From Falsirhodobacter halotolerans (GTDB taxonomy: Bacteria > Pseudomonadota > Alphaproteobacteria > Rhodobacterales > Rhodobacteraceae): a stretch of DNA of 64,000 nucleotides. The position numbers and the translations under genes were made by a program. Below, in pieces: positions 25,461-35,292 of this stretch; the first letter of the stretch is position 1, and each line of letters opens with the position of its first letter. The DNA lies in assembly GCF_022899245.1 (NCBI RefSeq), contig NZ_JALJAZ010000002.1, forward strand, positions 186,001 to 250,000, read 5' to 3'. A model generated the notes under the pieces. It had not been told where the DNA came from and searched no databases. It saw nothing but the letters and a program-made list of their open reading frames with translations.

Positions 25461-26746
25461 TCTTCGGTCTTGCATCCATGGGCGTTCTGGTCGCCCTTCT
25501 TCTGTTCGGACTGGCCGCGAGCTTCGCCTTGGGTCTTGCCAGCGTCATCTATTTCATCGTCACCCGGGGCTTTGACGGCATCCCCGCCGAGATCATCGCG
25601 CAGCGTCTGGTGGCGGGGGTCGACAGCTTCACGTTGCTCTCGATCCCCCTGTTCATCTTCGTCGGGCACCTGATGAACGAAAGCGGGGCGACGACGCGGT
25701 TGTTCGGGTTCGCCAACACGATGGTCGGCCATGTTCGCGGCGGGCTGGCGCATGTCAACATCGTGGCCAGCATGTTGTTCGCGGGCATGTCGGGGTCCGG
25801 CACCGCCGACGCCGCAGGCCTTGGCGCGCTGGAAATCCGGGCCATGCGCGAGGCGGGCTATGACGACAGGACGACCATTGGCGTCACGGCCTCGTCGGCG
25901 TTGATCGGGCCGATCATCCCGCCCAGCATTCCGGCCATCCTCTATGCCGTTCTGGCGCAGGTCAGTGCGGCGGACATGCTGCTGGCCGGGCTGATCCCCG
26001 GTTTGATGATGGCGGCGGCCCTGATGCTGCTGGCATCGTGGTATGCCCGGCGGCGCAATCTGCCGAAGGCGCACTTTCCGGGGTTTGCCCGGATGCTTGG
26101 CGCGTTCCGGTCGGCCTTCGCCACGCTGCTGACGCCGGTGATCCTGATGGGCGGCATCATGACCGGCCTGTTCACCGCGACCGAGGCGGCGGCCGTCGCC
26201 GCCTTGTGGGCGTTTTTGCTGGCGACCGTCATCTATCGCACATTGGGGTTGCGGGGCGTTTGCGGCGTTCTGCGCAAGGCCACGCGCGACACGGCGGCGG
26301 TGATGTTCATCCTGGCCTGTTCGTCCCTGTTCGCCTGGGTGCTGACGCGGGCGCGGGTGCCCGACACGATCGCCGGATGGCTGGCGGACCTGACCGGCAG
26401 CCCGGTTCTGGTGATGATCCTGATCATGGCCTTCCTACTGGTGGTCGGATGTTTTCTGGCCGTGTCGGTGGCGATCAACATCCTGACGCCGATCCTTGTG
26501 CCGATCGCCGTGGCTTTCGGCTTCGACCCCGTGCATTTCGGGATCATCATGATCATGCTTCTGGTCATCGGCGAGGCGACACCGCCCTTCGGGATGGTGC
26601 TGTATGTTCTGACCGGGCTGTCGGGCCGGCCTTTCGAATATGTGGTCGCAGCCTCGTTGCCGTGGTTGATCGCGATCTTCGCCGTCGTCGTGCTGGTCGC
26701 GTGCTTTCCGTCCTTGGCCTTGTGGCTGCCGGAGGTTCTGGGCTGA
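25457..26746 (+). CDS. TRAP transporter large permease (DctM family)
   Basis: 429 residues from the ATG at 25457, overlapping the dctQ stop. About twelve hydrophobic segments are visible. Signature stretches are FAGMSGSGTADAAGLG, ALIGPIIPPSIPAILYAVL and the mirrored GEATPPFGMVLYVL, the two re-entrant hairpin regions of the ion-transporter fold. With DctP and DctQ it forms a complete uptake system under the divergent GntR regulator. A stem-loop follows the stop. Confidence 0.92.
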   Translation: MIFGLASMGVLVALLLFGLAASFALGLASVIYFIVTRGFDGIPAEIIAQRLVAGVDSFTLLSIPLFIFVGHLMNESGATTRLFGFANTMVGHVRGGLAHVNIVASMLFAGMSGSGTADAAGLGALEIRAMREAGYDDRTTIGVTASSALIGPIIPPSIPAILYAVLAQVSAADMLLAGLIPGLMMAAALMLLASWYARRRNLPKAHFPGFARMLGAFRSAFATLLTPVILMGGIMTGLFTATEAAAVAALWAFLLATVIYRTLGLRGVCGVLRKATRDTAAVMFILACSSLFAWVLTRARVPDTIAGWLADLTGSPVLVMILIMAFLLVVGCFLAVSVAINILTPILVPIAVAFGFDPVHFGIIMIMLLVIGEATPPFGMVLYVLTGLSGRPFEYVVAASLPWLIAIFAVVVLVACFPSLALWLPEVLG

Positions 26747-26755
26747 CCGGCCCTT

Positions 26756-26783
26756 GCGGAAGGCGGTGCGTCCCGCCTCCCGC
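26756..26783. terminator. Stem-loop after the TRAP operon
   Basis: GCGGAAGGCGG pairs with CCGCCTCCCGC (10 of 11 pairs) around TGCGTC, 10 bp after the dctM stop. There is no T-run, so it may be a 3' end-stabilising hairpin rather than a strict intrinsic terminator. Confidence 0.45.
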
Positions 26784-26938
26784 AGTGCCGGAACCGCAGG
26801 GTCATCCGGCATCCGTCGCGCGCGTGTGAAATTTTTCAACACATCATCCACTGTTGACAGAATGGATACAATATCGACAGAGTTCGGAAATAAATGCCGA
26901 TATAAATCGCGATAATGTATTCAAAGGGGAGGAATGTC

Positions 26939-27937
26939 ATGTCGATATCACGTCGCCAAATCCTGGGAACGGCGCTGGCCGCGCCCTTGGTCGCACGGTT
27001 CGGGTCCGGGCCCGCATTCGCGCAAGCGGCCTATCCCGTCCGACGGCTGACGCTGGTGGTGCCCTTCGATGCCGGCGGGTCGGCGGACCGTCTGGCGCGC
27101 GCCATCGCGCAGTTTCTGCCGGCCCATCTGGGGGGCACGCCGGTCACCGTGGTCAACCGCGCGGGCGGATCGGGGGCGCTTGGGCACAGCTGGTTCATCC
27201 GTCAGCCGGACGATGGATCCACGGCCCTCGTCTCGCCGGTCAACCCGTATCTGATCTCCAACGTGCTGCGCGGGCAAGGGGGGCTGAACTGGGACGATTT
27301 CCACCATATCAATGGCCAGTGGCAGGACTATTACGCGGTGTTCGTGAACAACGCGCAGCCCTACCAGACCATGCAGGAGCTGTTGGTCGACATCCGCGAC
27401 AACCCCGGCAAGGTCAGCTGCGCGATCATTCCGGGCGACGGGGGGCATATCTCGGCGCTCATCCTTCTGGATACAATGGGGATCCCGCGTGAGAACGTGA
27501 ACTGGATCACCTATGACGGCGGCGGGCCTATGCGCACGGCCGTGGCGGGCAATCAGGTGACGTTCTCGGTCACGGCGGCGCTTGGCAGCAACGTCATCGC
27601 GGATCAGGTCCGCGCGCTTGCGGTCTATCGCCAGGAGGCGGACCCCGCCCGCTGGGACGCACCGGCAATCAACGAGGCGCTGGCCCCCATGAATGTGGAG
27701 GTGCCGGTGATCGCCGCCGATCTGCGCTGCCTGTCGGTGCATTCAAGCCTGCGGCAAAGCCATCCCGAGATCTACGAGCAGCTTGTCACCGCCTATCGCG
27801 CGATGCTGGAAAGCGATGAGTTCCAGGCCTTTGCGGCAAAGGGCGAGATTGGGGCGGACTGGCTGGGGCCCGAGCAGACGGCGCAGGCGCTGCAGGAGAG
27901 CTACGACATCTTCGCCAAATACATTCCGCAGATGTAA
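26939..27937 (+). CDS. tctC: Tripartite tricarboxylate transporter substrate-binding protein (TctC/Bug family)
   Basis: 332 residues from the ATG at 26939, preceded by AAAGGGGAGG. The signal is Tat-like (MSISRRQILGTALAAP). The Bug fold shows RRLTLVVPFDAGGSADRLARAIA near the N-terminus and the second ligand loop IIPGDGGHISALILL. Such proteins bind tri- or dicarboxylates and related acids with high affinity and present them to TctAB. tctB and tctA follow, then a lyase and a hydro-lyase, so the ligand is probably a hydroxy- or unsaturated dicarboxylate. Confidence 0.86.
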   Translation: MSISRRQILGTALAAPLVARFGSGPAFAQAAYPVRRLTLVVPFDAGGSADRLARAIAQFLPAHLGGTPVTVVNRAGGSGALGHSWFIRQPDDGSTALVSPVNPYLISNVLRGQGGLNWDDFHHINGQWQDYYAVFVNNAQPYQTMQELLVDIRDNPGKVSCAIIPGDGGHISALILLDTMGIPRENVNWITYDGGGPMRTAVAGNQVTFSVTAALGSNVIADQVRALAVYRQEADPARWDAPAINEALAPMNVEVPVIAADLRCLSVHSSLRQSHPEIYEQLVTAYRAMLESDEFQAFAAKGEIGADWLGPEQTAQALQESYDIFAKYIPQM

Positions 27938-27957
27938 CCTTGCCGAAAGGTCACGCC

Positions 27958-28428
27958 ATGAACATGACAGCGAACCGGGCCGGCCATTTCGGTCTGCTCG
28001 CCCTCGTCGCGGCCTTCGTGCTGTGGTTCACCGCCTCGGCATGGCGGGCGGACCCGACGCTGGTGAACATGATCCTGATCGGGCCGGTCGCGGCGCTGGC
28101 CCTGTGTCTGGTGGCCGCGATCGCCGCAGGCCTGCTGATGCACCCCGCGCGCGACGCGTCCCACCCCGAAGGGGGGCCGGGCGATGGCAGCCTGCGCAGC
28201 CGCTTCGGCGTGGCGATCGGCTGCGTGGCCTTCCTTCTCTATGTGCTGGCGCTGGAGCCGTTGGGCTATGATGCGGCGGGCATGGCGTTCTGCGCGGGAA
28301 CGATGATCCTGATGGGGCAGCGCAACTGGATCGCCATCGGCGTCTATGCCGTGCTGACGGGCCTCGTGCCGGTCTGGATCCTGCAGGGCCCGATGGGAAT
28401 GCCCGTCCCCACGATGTTTCTGGAGTAG
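27958..28428 (+). CDS. tctB: Tripartite tricarboxylate transporter small membrane subunit (TctB)
   Basis: 156 residues from the ATG at 27958 (AAAGG upstream). Four hydrophobic segments fit the small TctB subunit, ending with a segment around LTGLVPVWILQGPMGMPVP. The sequence is weakly conserved in this family, so identification rests largely on size, topology and position between tctC and tctA, with 5 bp to the latter. Confidence 0.78.
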   Translation: MNMTANRAGHFGLLALVAAFVLWFTASAWRADPTLVNMILIGPVAALALCLVAAIAAGLLMHPARDASHPEGGPGDGSLRSRFGVAIGCVAFLLYVLALEPLGYDAAGMAFCAGTMILMGQRNWIAIGVYAVLTGLVPVWILQGPMGMPVPTMFLE

Positions 28429-28433
28429 GCGCG

Positions 28434-29927
28434 ATGTTGGACTTCGCCGCGATCCTTGATGCGTTTTCCTTGCTGATGTCCTCCCCCGCGGCCTGGGTCG
28501 TGGTGCCGCTGGGGCTGATCATCGGGCTGGTGTTCGGCGCGGTGCCGGGGCTGTCGGTGCCGATCGCGATGGCGGTCTTCCTGCCGATGACCCTCTACAT
28601 GGATTTTCTGAATTCGATTCTGTTCCTGACGGCGATCTTCACCGGGGGCGGGTTCGGCGGGTCCATCCCGGCCATCCTGATGAACGTGCCCGGCACGTCG
28701 GCCTCCATCGCGACCTGCTTCGACGGCTATCCCATGGCCCGTCGGGGGGAGCACAACCGTGCGCTTGGCCTTGCGCTGGCGGCCTCCACGGTCGGGACGG
28801 CCATCGGATATGTCCTGCTGTTCGTCATTCTTGAGCCGATCTCGGGGTTCGTGCTGCGGCTGGGGCCGCCCGAACTGTTCCTGATCGCCGTCGTCGGCCT
28901 TTTGCTGATCGGGCTGATGGCCGAGGGGTATTTCTGGCGGGCCGTGGTCGGCGGTTCCATCGGGGTTCTGCTGGCCCTGATCGGCATGAGCTCGGCCGGG
29001 ATCGAGCGGGGGACGTTCGGGTCGATCTATCTTCTGGACGGGATCGACACGAACGCCGCCATCATCGGGATCTTCGCGGCCTCGGAACTGTTCCGGCTGG
29101 TCAAGCAGGACTATCTGGTCGATGCCCGCGAAAAGCGCCATGTCTCGCTGCGCGAGATCGCGTCCGGCTTTGCCGACATACGTCACAACCTGCGCACGCT
29201 TTGGCGCGGCTCCGTGCTGGGGGCGGGGCTGGGGGTGGTTCCCGGCATCGGATCCTCCATCGCCAACCTCGTCTCCTATACCATCGCGCAGCGCGTCTCG
29301 AGCGAGCCGGAGACCTTCGGCAAAGGCAACCCGAACGGCGTCGTCGCCGCCGAATCCGCCAATTCCTCCTCGGAAGGCGGATCCATGGTCGGACTTCTGG
29401 CCTTGGGCATTCCGTCCAGCGCCGCGACCGCGATCATGCTGTCCGCGTTTTCGATGCACAACGTGACGGGGGGGCCGCGGTTCATCAGCGACCAGAAGGA
29501 CATCGTCTATGCTATCATCGCGGGCAACCTGATCCAGGCCGTGCTGCTGGCGATGATCGGCATCTTCTTCATCCGGCTGGTCGTCTATATCGTCCGCGTT
29601 CCCCTGGCCTATCTGCTGCCCCCCATCGTGATCTGCACCGCCCTGGGCAGCTATGCCCTGTCCTCCAGCATGTCGGGGCCGATCACGCTTGTCGTGTTCG
29701 CGATCCTGGGCGTGGTGCTGAAACGCTATGGGTATTCCGTCGTCGCCGTCGTGATCGGCCTGCTTCTTGGGCTGATGATGGAAGGCAATCTGGTCCGGAC
29801 CTGGCAGTTGGGCGGCGGCGGTCTGACCCCCATCGCGACGCGGCCGATCTCGCTGGTGCTGCTTGTTGTCATCATCGCCACCGTGGCGATGGCAATCACC
29901 GTCATGGCGCGGCGCAGATCGCGCTGA
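28434..29927 (+). CDS. tctA: Tripartite tricarboxylate transporter permease (TctA)
   Basis: 497 residues with about twelve membrane segments. Family hallmarks include GLIIGLVFGAVPGLSVPIAMA at the N-terminus, AILMNVPGTSASIATCFDGYPMARRGE, and GVVPGIGSSIANLVSYTIAQR in the middle repeat. It is the channel subunit of the importer formed with TctB and the TctC receptor, driven by an ion gradient. It is followed after 35 bp by the lyase gene, consistent with one operon. Confidence 0.92.
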   Translation: MLDFAAILDAFSLLMSSPAAWVVVPLGLIIGLVFGAVPGLSVPIAMAVFLPMTLYMDFLNSILFLTAIFTGGGFGGSIPAILMNVPGTSASIATCFDGYPMARRGEHNRALGLALAASTVGTAIGYVLLFVILEPISGFVLRLGPPELFLIAVVGLLLIGLMAEGYFWRAVVGGSIGVLLALIGMSSAGIERGTFGSIYLLDGIDTNAAIIGIFAASELFRLVKQDYLVDAREKRHVSLREIASGFADIRHNLRTLWRGSVLGAGLGVVPGIGSSIANLVSYTIAQRVSSEPETFGKGNPNGVVAAESANSSSEGGSMVGLLALGIPSSAATAIMLSAFSMHNVTGGPRFISDQKDIVYAIIAGNLIQAVLLAMIGIFFIRLVVYIVRVPLAYLLPPIVICTALGSYALSSSMSGPITLVVFAILGVVLKRYGYSVVAVVIGLLLGLMMEGNLVRTWQLGGGGLTPIATRPISLVLLVVIIATVAMAITVMARRRSR

Positions 29928-29962
29928 CGCTCATCCATTTTCATCGTTGAGGAGAAACGAAC

Positions 29963-30826
29963 ATGGCCGATCCCCGTTTGAAACAGGCAATTGCTGCCAA
30001 GGACTTCGTCGTCGCCCCGGGCGTGTTCGACCTGATTTCGGCCCTCATGGCCGACCGGATGGACGCCAAGGCCCTGTATGTGACCGGATACGGCACGGTG
30101 GCGTCCTATCTTGGCATTCCCGATGCGGGCATCGCCACCTATCGCGACATGCTGGAACGCATCGCCCAGATCTGCAAGCGCACCGAAAAGCCGGTCATCG
30201 CCGACGCCGATACCGGGTATGGCGGCCTGTTGAACGTGCGCACCACCGTCGAGGGGTATGAGGCCGCCGGCGTCACCGCGATCCAGATCGAGGATCAGGA
30301 ATTTCCCAAGAAGTGCGGGCATACGCCGTTCCGCCGCGTCATTCCGATGGCCGACATGCAGCGCAAGATCGAAGTTGCGGCCCGCACGCGAAAATCCGAC
30401 GACTTCCTGATCATCGCCCGGACCGACAGCCGCACCGGCCTGGGCATCGACGAGGCCATTCGCCGCGGCCAAGGCTATGCCGAAGCGGGGGCCGACGTGA
30501 TCTTCATCGAATCCCCCGAAAGCGAGGAGGAGATGATCGCGGTCTCGGACGCGATCAAGGCGCCGCTTTTCGCCAATATGGTCAATGGCGGGCGCACGCC
30601 GCTTCTGTCGGCCGACCGGCTGAGCGCCATGGGCTATTCCATCGCCATCCATCCGGCCATCGGGTTCCTTGCGGTCACGCGGGCGCTGGAAAAGGCGTAT
30701 GGCGACCTTCTGGCGAACGGCATCACCAGCGACGACATCGACCTTTATTCCTTTGCCGAGATGAACAAGCTTCTGGGCTTCGAAGATGTCTGGGCCTTCG
30801 AGAAGGAATGGGTCGAGACGGCCTGA
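29963..30826 (+). CDS. Isocitrate lyase/PEP mutase superfamily lyase (2-methylisocitrate or 2,3-dimethylmalate lyase-like)
   Basis: 287 residues. The metal-site motif DADTGYGG and the catalytic cysteine motif PKKCGH are both present. The KKCGH signature marks true C-C lyases (isocitrate, methylisocitrate, dimethylmalate) and is absent from most PEP mutases and oxaloacetate decarboxylases of the superfamily. The product side would be pyruvate or glyoxylate plus a short acid. Directly downstream lie LeuCD-like hydro-lyase subunits and upstream a Tct importer. That trio resembles the dimethylmaleate hydratase/dimethylmalate lyase pair of nicotinate breakdown. Substrate inferred. Confidence 0.82.
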   Translation: MADPRLKQAIAAKDFVVAPGVFDLISALMADRMDAKALYVTGYGTVASYLGIPDAGIATYRDMLERIAQICKRTEKPVIADADTGYGGLLNVRTTVEGYEAAGVTAIQIEDQEFPKKCGHTPFRRVIPMADMQRKIEVAARTRKSDDFLIIARTDSRTGLGIDEAIRRGQGYAEAGADVIFIESPESEEEMIAVSDAIKAPLFANMVNGGRTPLLSADRLSAMGYSIAIHPAIGFLAVTRALEKAYGDLLANGITSDDIDLYSFAEMNKLLGFEDVWAFEKEWVETA

Positions 30827-30845
30827 TCACGAAAGGGGAATGCCC

Positions 30846-32270
30846 ATGCCAGCCACCGGCACCGGTCGCACGTTGTATCACAAGATCTGGGACAGTCATG
30901 TCGTGCGCGAACGCGAAGACGGCTCCACATTGCTTTATGTCGACAGGCACCTGCTGCACGAAGTGTCCACGCCGCAATCCTTCGTGGCGCTGGACCGACG
31001 CGGGATCGGGCCGCACCGTCCGGCCGCGAACCTTGCGGTGCCGGATCATGCGGTGCCGACGCGCCATCGGAACCGCCCGATCGCCGATCTGCAGGCGCGT
31101 GCCCAGACGGCGCGGCTGGAGGAGAACGTGGCACGGCACGGCATCCCCTATATTCCGCTGGGGGACCGGCGCCAGGGCATCGTTCATGTCATGGGCCCCG
31201 AACAGGGCTTTACGCTGCCCGGCATCACGCTGGCCTGCGGGGACAGCCACACCTCCACCCATGGGGCGTTCGGGGCGCTGGCCTTCGGCGTCGGGGCGTC
31301 GGAATGCGGGATCGTGATGGCCGCGCAGGCGCTGGCCCAACGCCGGGCCGGAACGATGGCCGTCCGGGTGGAGGGCGATCTGCCCTTGGGCGTCACCGCC
31401 AAGGATCTGGCGCTGGCCTTGATCGCGCGGATCGGGGCGAACGGCGCGGCGGGCCATGCGATCGAATATCTGGGCCGCGCCATCCGCGACATGACGATGG
31501 AATCGCGCATGACCCTGTGCAACATGGCGATCGAGGCCGGGGCCCGTGTCGCATTGATCGCCCCGGATGAGACCACCTTCGCGTGGCTGAAGGGCCGCCC
31601 CATGGCCCCGAAAGGCGCGATGTGGGATCGGGCCGTGGATTACTGGCGCACCTTGCCCAGCGACCCGGAGGCCCGGTTCGACAAGGAGGTTGTGCTGAAC
31701 GCCGCATCGGTCGCCCCCCATGTGACCTGGGGCACCTCGCCCGAAGACGCCATTGCCATCGACGCGATCATTCCCGATCCGGCGGCGATGCCGGATGCGC
31801 ATCGGCGCGCGCGCGTGCAGCGGGCCTTGGACTATATGGGCCTGAAGGCGGGTGCCCCCATTGCCGGCACGCCCGTGGACGCCGTCTTCATCGGGTCCTG
31901 CACGAATGGCCGCCTGTCCGATCTGCGCGCGGCGGCGGATGTGGTGCGGGGGCGCAAGGTGGCGCCCTCCGTCCGGGCGATGGTGGTCCCCGGATCGGGA
32001 TTGGTCAAGCAGGCGGCCGAGGCCGAGGGGATCGACCGCGTGTTCACCCAAGCGGGCTTTGAATGGCGCGATGCCGGCTGTTCCATGTGCGTGGCGATGA
32101 ACGACGACCGGCTGGAGCCGGGGCAGCGCTGCGCCTCCACCTCGAACCGCAATTTCGAAGGACGGCAGGGGCGCGAGGGGCGCACCCATCTCATGTCGCC
32201 CGCCATGGCCGCCGCCGCCGCCATCACGGGGGGGCTGACCGATATCCGCACGATGGGGCCCGCATCATGA
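30846..32270 (+). CDS. Aconitase-family hydro-lyase large subunit (LeuC/dimethylmaleate hydratase type)
   Basis: 474 residues from the ATG at 30846, chosen because the AAGGGG site is too close to the ATG at 30840. Motifs are typical of 3-isopropylmalate dehydratase large subunits: [28 protein letters not shown], and the iron-sulfur cysteines in [12 protein letters not shown] and [12 protein letters not shown]. The 4Fe-4S cluster catalyses dehydration/hydration of hydroxy acids. Context (an isocitrate-lyase-family enzyme upstream, an importer, no leuA or leuB nearby) argues for a catabolic role such as hydration of a methylated maleate rather than leucine synthesis. Confidence 0.85.
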   Translation: MPATGTGRTLYHKIWDSHVVREREDGSTLLYVDRHLLHEVSTPQSFVALDRRGIGPHRPAANLAVPDHAVPTRHRNRPIADLQARAQTARLEENVARHGIPYIPLGDRRQGIVHVMGPEQGFTLPGITLACGDSHTSTHGAFGALAFGVGASECGIVMAAQALAQRRAGTMAVRVEGDLPLGVTAKDLALALIARIGANGAAGHAIEYLGRAIRDMTMESRMTLCNMAIEAGARVALIAPDETTFAWLKGRPMAPKGAMWDRAVDYWRTLPSDPEARFDKEVVLNAASVAPHVTWGTSPEDAIAIDAIIPDPAAMPDAHRRARVQRALDYMGLKAGAPIAGTPVDAVFIGSCTNGRLSDLRAAADVVRGRKVAPSVRAMVVPGSGLVKQAAEAEGIDRVFTQAGFEWRDAGCSMCVAMNDDRLEPGQRCASTSNRNFEGRQGREGRTHLMSPAMAAAAAITGGLTDIRTMGPAS

Positions 32271-32887
32271 GCACGCCGCTGATCACCCTGACGTCGCGGG
32301 CCATCTGCCTGATGGATCCCAACATCGACACCGATATCATCTTTCCCGCGCGCTTTCTTTTGAAGATCGACCGCGACGGGATGGACGACTGCCTGTTTCG
32401 CGACCGCCGGTTCGACGCCACGGGGCGGATGGTGCCGGACCACCCCTTCAACGATCCCGATCTGCGCGAGGCCCAGGTGCTGATCGCCGGGCCGGGCTTC
32501 GGCTGCGGTTCCTCGCGCGAACAGGCGGTCTGGGCATTGGTGGATTGGGGGATCCGTGTGGTGATCGCCCCGGATTTCGGCGACATCTTCGCCGGCAACG
32601 CGCGCAAGAACGGGTTGCTGCTGGTGACGTTGCCCGAGGCGGCGTGTGAGGATCTGGCCCGGCAGGCGCAGGCGGGGGGCGTTTTCGCGCTGGACTTGCC
32701 CGAACGGTCCCTGTCGCTGTCGGGGAAAGAGGTCGCGCGGTTGGATCTGAGCGCGTCCGCCCTGCAGGCCTTCCTGGAAGGCTGGGACGAGATCGACGTG
32801 ATCCTGAACCGCGAGATGCCCGCCGTGCGCGCGTTCGAAGCCAGCCACCGCGCCGCGCAACCCTGGCTTTATGCGGGAGAGGGATGA
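32267..32887 (+). CDS. Aconitase-family hydro-lyase small subunit (LeuD type)
   Basis: 206 residues from the ATG at 32267, overlapping the large-subunit stop (ATGA). The swivelling domain carries [16 protein letters not shown] and [22 protein letters not shown], which bind substrate carboxylate. It forms a heterodimer with the preceding protein. Being the last gene of the Tct operon, it is followed by a converging ABC-transporter operon and a GC-rich hairpin. Confidence 0.86.
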   Translation: MSTPLITLTSRAICLMDPNIDTDIIFPARFLLKIDRDGMDDCLFRDRRFDATGRMVPDHPFNDPDLREAQVLIAGPGFGCGSSREQAVWALVDWGIRVVIAPDFGDIFAGNARKNGLLLVTLPEAACEDLARQAQAGGVFALDLPERSLSLSGKEVARLDLSASALQAFLEGWDEIDVILNREMPAVRAFEASHRAAQPWLYAGEG

Positions 32888-32982
32888 CGCAGCGCCGGGT
32901 CCCGTGGGCCTGGCCTGTGCAATGGGTCTGGATTACGCCTACGCGACCCCGGCAGCGATGCGGGGATTGACCTGACCGGACC

Positions 32983-33013
32983 CCGCCCTGCCGCGATTTG
33001 TCGGGCAGGGCGG
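32983..33013. terminator. GC-rich hairpin between converging operons
   Basis: CCGCCCTGCC pairs perfectly with GGCAGGGCGG around an 11-base loop, 6 bp beyond the stop of the minus-strand ATPase gene and about 95 bp after leuD. It has no clear T-run, but its position between converging genes suggests a terminator. Confidence 0.5.
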
Positions 33014-33018
33014 CCGGA

Positions 33019-34113
33019 TCACGGTCGGCGCGGACGTTTCAGGGACACCCCGTCAAGAAACAGGTGAACGCGCTCGGGCTCCGCCGTCAGGGCAAGGGTT
33101 TGCCGGCGGTGATTCCGGTGCGTCCCCGGAAGTTTCGCGACAATCCCGCTCTCTCCATTTTCGGGCGCGAAATAGAGCAGGGTGACCTCTCCCAAAGCCT
33201 CGGTATAGTCCACATGGCCGGAATAAAGGGCGGGACCATCGGTCAGGGTGAAATCCTCGGGCCGCACGCCGACATTCACCTTGGCCCCCAGATGCCGGTC
33301 GTCCGTGGGGATCGCGGCGCGCGCCGTGCCGCCGGTATCGAGCGCGACCACCGTCTCCGTGCCGGTCTGGGTGATCGTGCCCGACATGAGGTTCATGGAA
33401 GGGGAGCCGATGAACCGGGCCACGAACTCGTTCTCGGGGGCGTCATAGAGGTCCAGCGGGGTGCCGACCTGGCTGATGCCCTTGCCGGCCAGAACCACGA
33501 TGCGGTCGGCCAGCGTCATCGCCTCCACCTGATCGTGGGTCACATAGATCATCGTCGCGTCGGGCATACGCTCTTTCAACTGGGCGATCTCGATCCGTGT
33601 GGCGACCCGCAGGGCCGCGTCGAGGTTCGAGAGCGGTTCGTCGAAAAGATAGACCTTGGGATCGCGGACGATGGCGCGACCGATGGCCACGCGCTGCCGC
33701 TGGCCGCCCGAAAGCGCCTTGGGCAGCCGGTCGAGATACGGGGTGAGTTGCAGGGTTTCGGCCGCCTTCGCCACCTTGGCGTCGGCGTCCACCCGGGGAA
33801 CCTTCGCGATGTCCAGCGCAAAGCCCATATTCTCGCGCACGGTCATGTGCGGATAAAGGGCGTAGGACTGGAACACCATCGCAATGCCCCGTTGCGCGGG
33901 GGGCGTGTCATTCACCACGGACCCGTCGATCTCCAGCGTCCCGCCGGAGATTTTCTCCAACCCCGCGATCATGCGCAGCAGGGTGGATTTTCCGCAGCCG
34001 GACGGCCCGACGAAGACGACAAGTTCGCCCTGACGGATATCGAGGTCGATGTTCTTGAGGACCTCCGTCCCGCCATATGACTTGGAGATGTCGGTCAGTT
34101 TGACATTCGCCAT
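33019..34113 (-). CDS. aglK: Carbohydrate ABC transporter ATP-binding protein (UgpC/MalK/AglK type)
   Basis: 364 residues from the ATG at 34113, which follows GGGAGGATAACC. The nucleotide-binding domain has Walker [10 protein letters not shown], signature LSGGQRQRVAIGRAIV, Walker B VYLFDEPLSNLD and VTHDQVEAMTLADRI. The C-terminal TOBE/MD regulatory domain contains NVGVRPEDFTL. It is the last gene of a four-gene carbohydrate importer operon, 2 bp behind the permease gene. Name given by homology to alpha-glucoside systems; the sugar is inferred. Confidence 0.85.
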   Translation of the reverse strand: MANVKLTDISKSYGGTEVLKNIDLDIRQGELVVFVGPSGCGKSTLLRMIAGLEKISGGTLEIDGSVVNDTPPAQRGIAMVFQSYALYPHMTVRENMGFALDIAKVPRVDADAKVAKAAETLQLTPYLDRLPKALSGGQRQRVAIGRAIVRDPKVYLFDEPLSNLDAALRVATRIEIAQLKERMPDATMIYVTHDQVEAMTLADRIVVLAGKGISQVGTPLDLYDAPENEFVARFIGSPSMNLMSGTITQTGTETVVALDTGGTARAAIPTDDRHLGAKVNVGVRPEDFTLTDGPALYSGHVDYTEALGEVTLLYFAPENGESGIVAKLPGTHRNHRRQTLALTAEPERVHLFLDGVSLKRPRRP

Positions 34114-34115
34114 GG

Positions 34116-35291
34116 TTATCCTCCCTTTACCGAACCGGCAAGAAGGCCGCGAACGAAGTATTTCTGAAGTGAAAAGAACACGACAAGCGGCACGATCATC
34201 GAGATGAAGGCCGCGGCGGTCAGCAATTCCCAGTTGTTGCCGCGCGACCCGAGAAGCTCCACGATCCGACCCGTCATCACCATCTGCGTGTCGGATGTCC
34301 CAAGAAAGACCTTGGCCACGAGAAGATCGTTCCACGTCCACAGGAACTGGAAGATGCCGAACGCCGCAAGGGCGGGGAGGGACAGGGGCAGGATGATCTT
34401 GCGGAAGATCTCGAAATCCGTGGCCCCGTCCACCCGCGCGCTTTCAATCACCTCTCGGGGCAGGCCGACCATGTAATTTCGCAGAAGATAGATCGCCAAG
34501 GGCAGGCCGAACCCGGTATGCGCAAGCCAGGCGCCGATATATCCGCGCCCGAGGCCGATCCCGTTGTGCAGTTGCAAAAGCGGGATCAGCGACAGTTGCA
34601 GGGGCACGACCAGAAGCCCCACCACCGCCGACACCAGAAGCGCCCGCCCCGGAAAGGTCATCCAGGCCAGCGCATAGGCGGCATAGGCCGCAACGAGGAT
34701 CGGGATCACCGTCGCCGGGATCGACACGGTCAGGGTGTTGAGAAAGGATTGCCCCATGCCTTCCGCCGACAGGACGGTGCCGTAGTTGCCGGTGGTGAAA
34801 TCCGGCGGCTCGGTGGAGGTGACGAACACCCGTATCCCGCGGGGCGGGGCATCGGTGGCGGTTTCGCCGGCCACCACATCGGGCGCGTCGAAGGGCAAGG
34901 TCTGGGTCAGGCGGTATGTGCCGTCGGCATTCACCGCTAGGGTGCCGCCGTCCTGGCGCTCCGCCGTCTCCCCCGCGGGAAACGCGGATGGGGCCATCGG
35001 CGATATGCCGAAGGCGACCACCTCGCCCGCAGCGTCGCCGAAGACGTTGCCCTCCAGCACATAGGTTCCATCCGCCTGGATGGCGGTATTCGGCGGTCCG
35101 GTCCGTGCGGCCCAGCTTTCCTGCTGCGGGGTGAGGGATGTCCACCAGCCGGACGTCTGGATCTGCTGCGCATCGCGGAACGAGGAGACCAGAAGCCCGA
35201 CGGTGGGAATGGTCCACAAAAGCACCAGCACGAAAACCGCGATGTTCAGCGCCCAGGTCAGATGGCCGCGTTTGCCTGCGATGTTGTCCAT
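34116..35291 (-). CDS. aglG: Alpha-glucoside-type ABC transporter permease (AglG-like)
   Basis: 391 residues from the ATG at 35291. After the first membrane helix comes an unusually long periplasmic insertion (about residues 40-180, with WWTSLTPQQESW and several NADGTYRLTQ-like stretches). This sets AglG-type permeases apart from ordinary MalG relatives of about 280 residues. The cytoplasmic EAA loop is ESARVDGATDFEIFRKIILPLSLPAL. It pairs with the AglF-like subunit encoded one base upstream. Confidence 0.82.
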   Translation of the reverse strand: MDNIAGKRGHLTWALNIAVFVLVLLWTIPTVGLLVSSFRDAQQIQTSGWWTSLTPQQESWAARTGPPNTAIQADGTYVLEGNVFGDAAGEVVAFGISPMAPSAFPAGETAERQDGGTLAVNADGTYRLTQTLPFDAPDVVAGETATDAPPRGIRVFVTSTEPPDFTTGNYGTVLSAEGMGQSFLNTLTVSIPATVIPILVAAYAAYALAWMTFPGRALLVSAVVGLLVVPLQLSLIPLLQLHNGIGLGRGYIGAWLAHTGFGLPLAIYLLRNYMVGLPREVIESARVDGATDFEIFRKIILPLSLPALAAFGIFQFLWTWNDLLVAKVFLGTSDTQMVMTGRIVELLGSRGNNWELLTAAAFISMIVPLVVFFSLQKYFVRGLLAGSVKGG

Positions 35292-35292
35292 C

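Noticed and set aside
30846-32887. Leucine-biosynthetic leuCD
   Set aside because: Motifs are compatible, but the operon context (Tct importer, KKCGH lyase, no leuA/leuB) favours a catabolic hydro-lyase.
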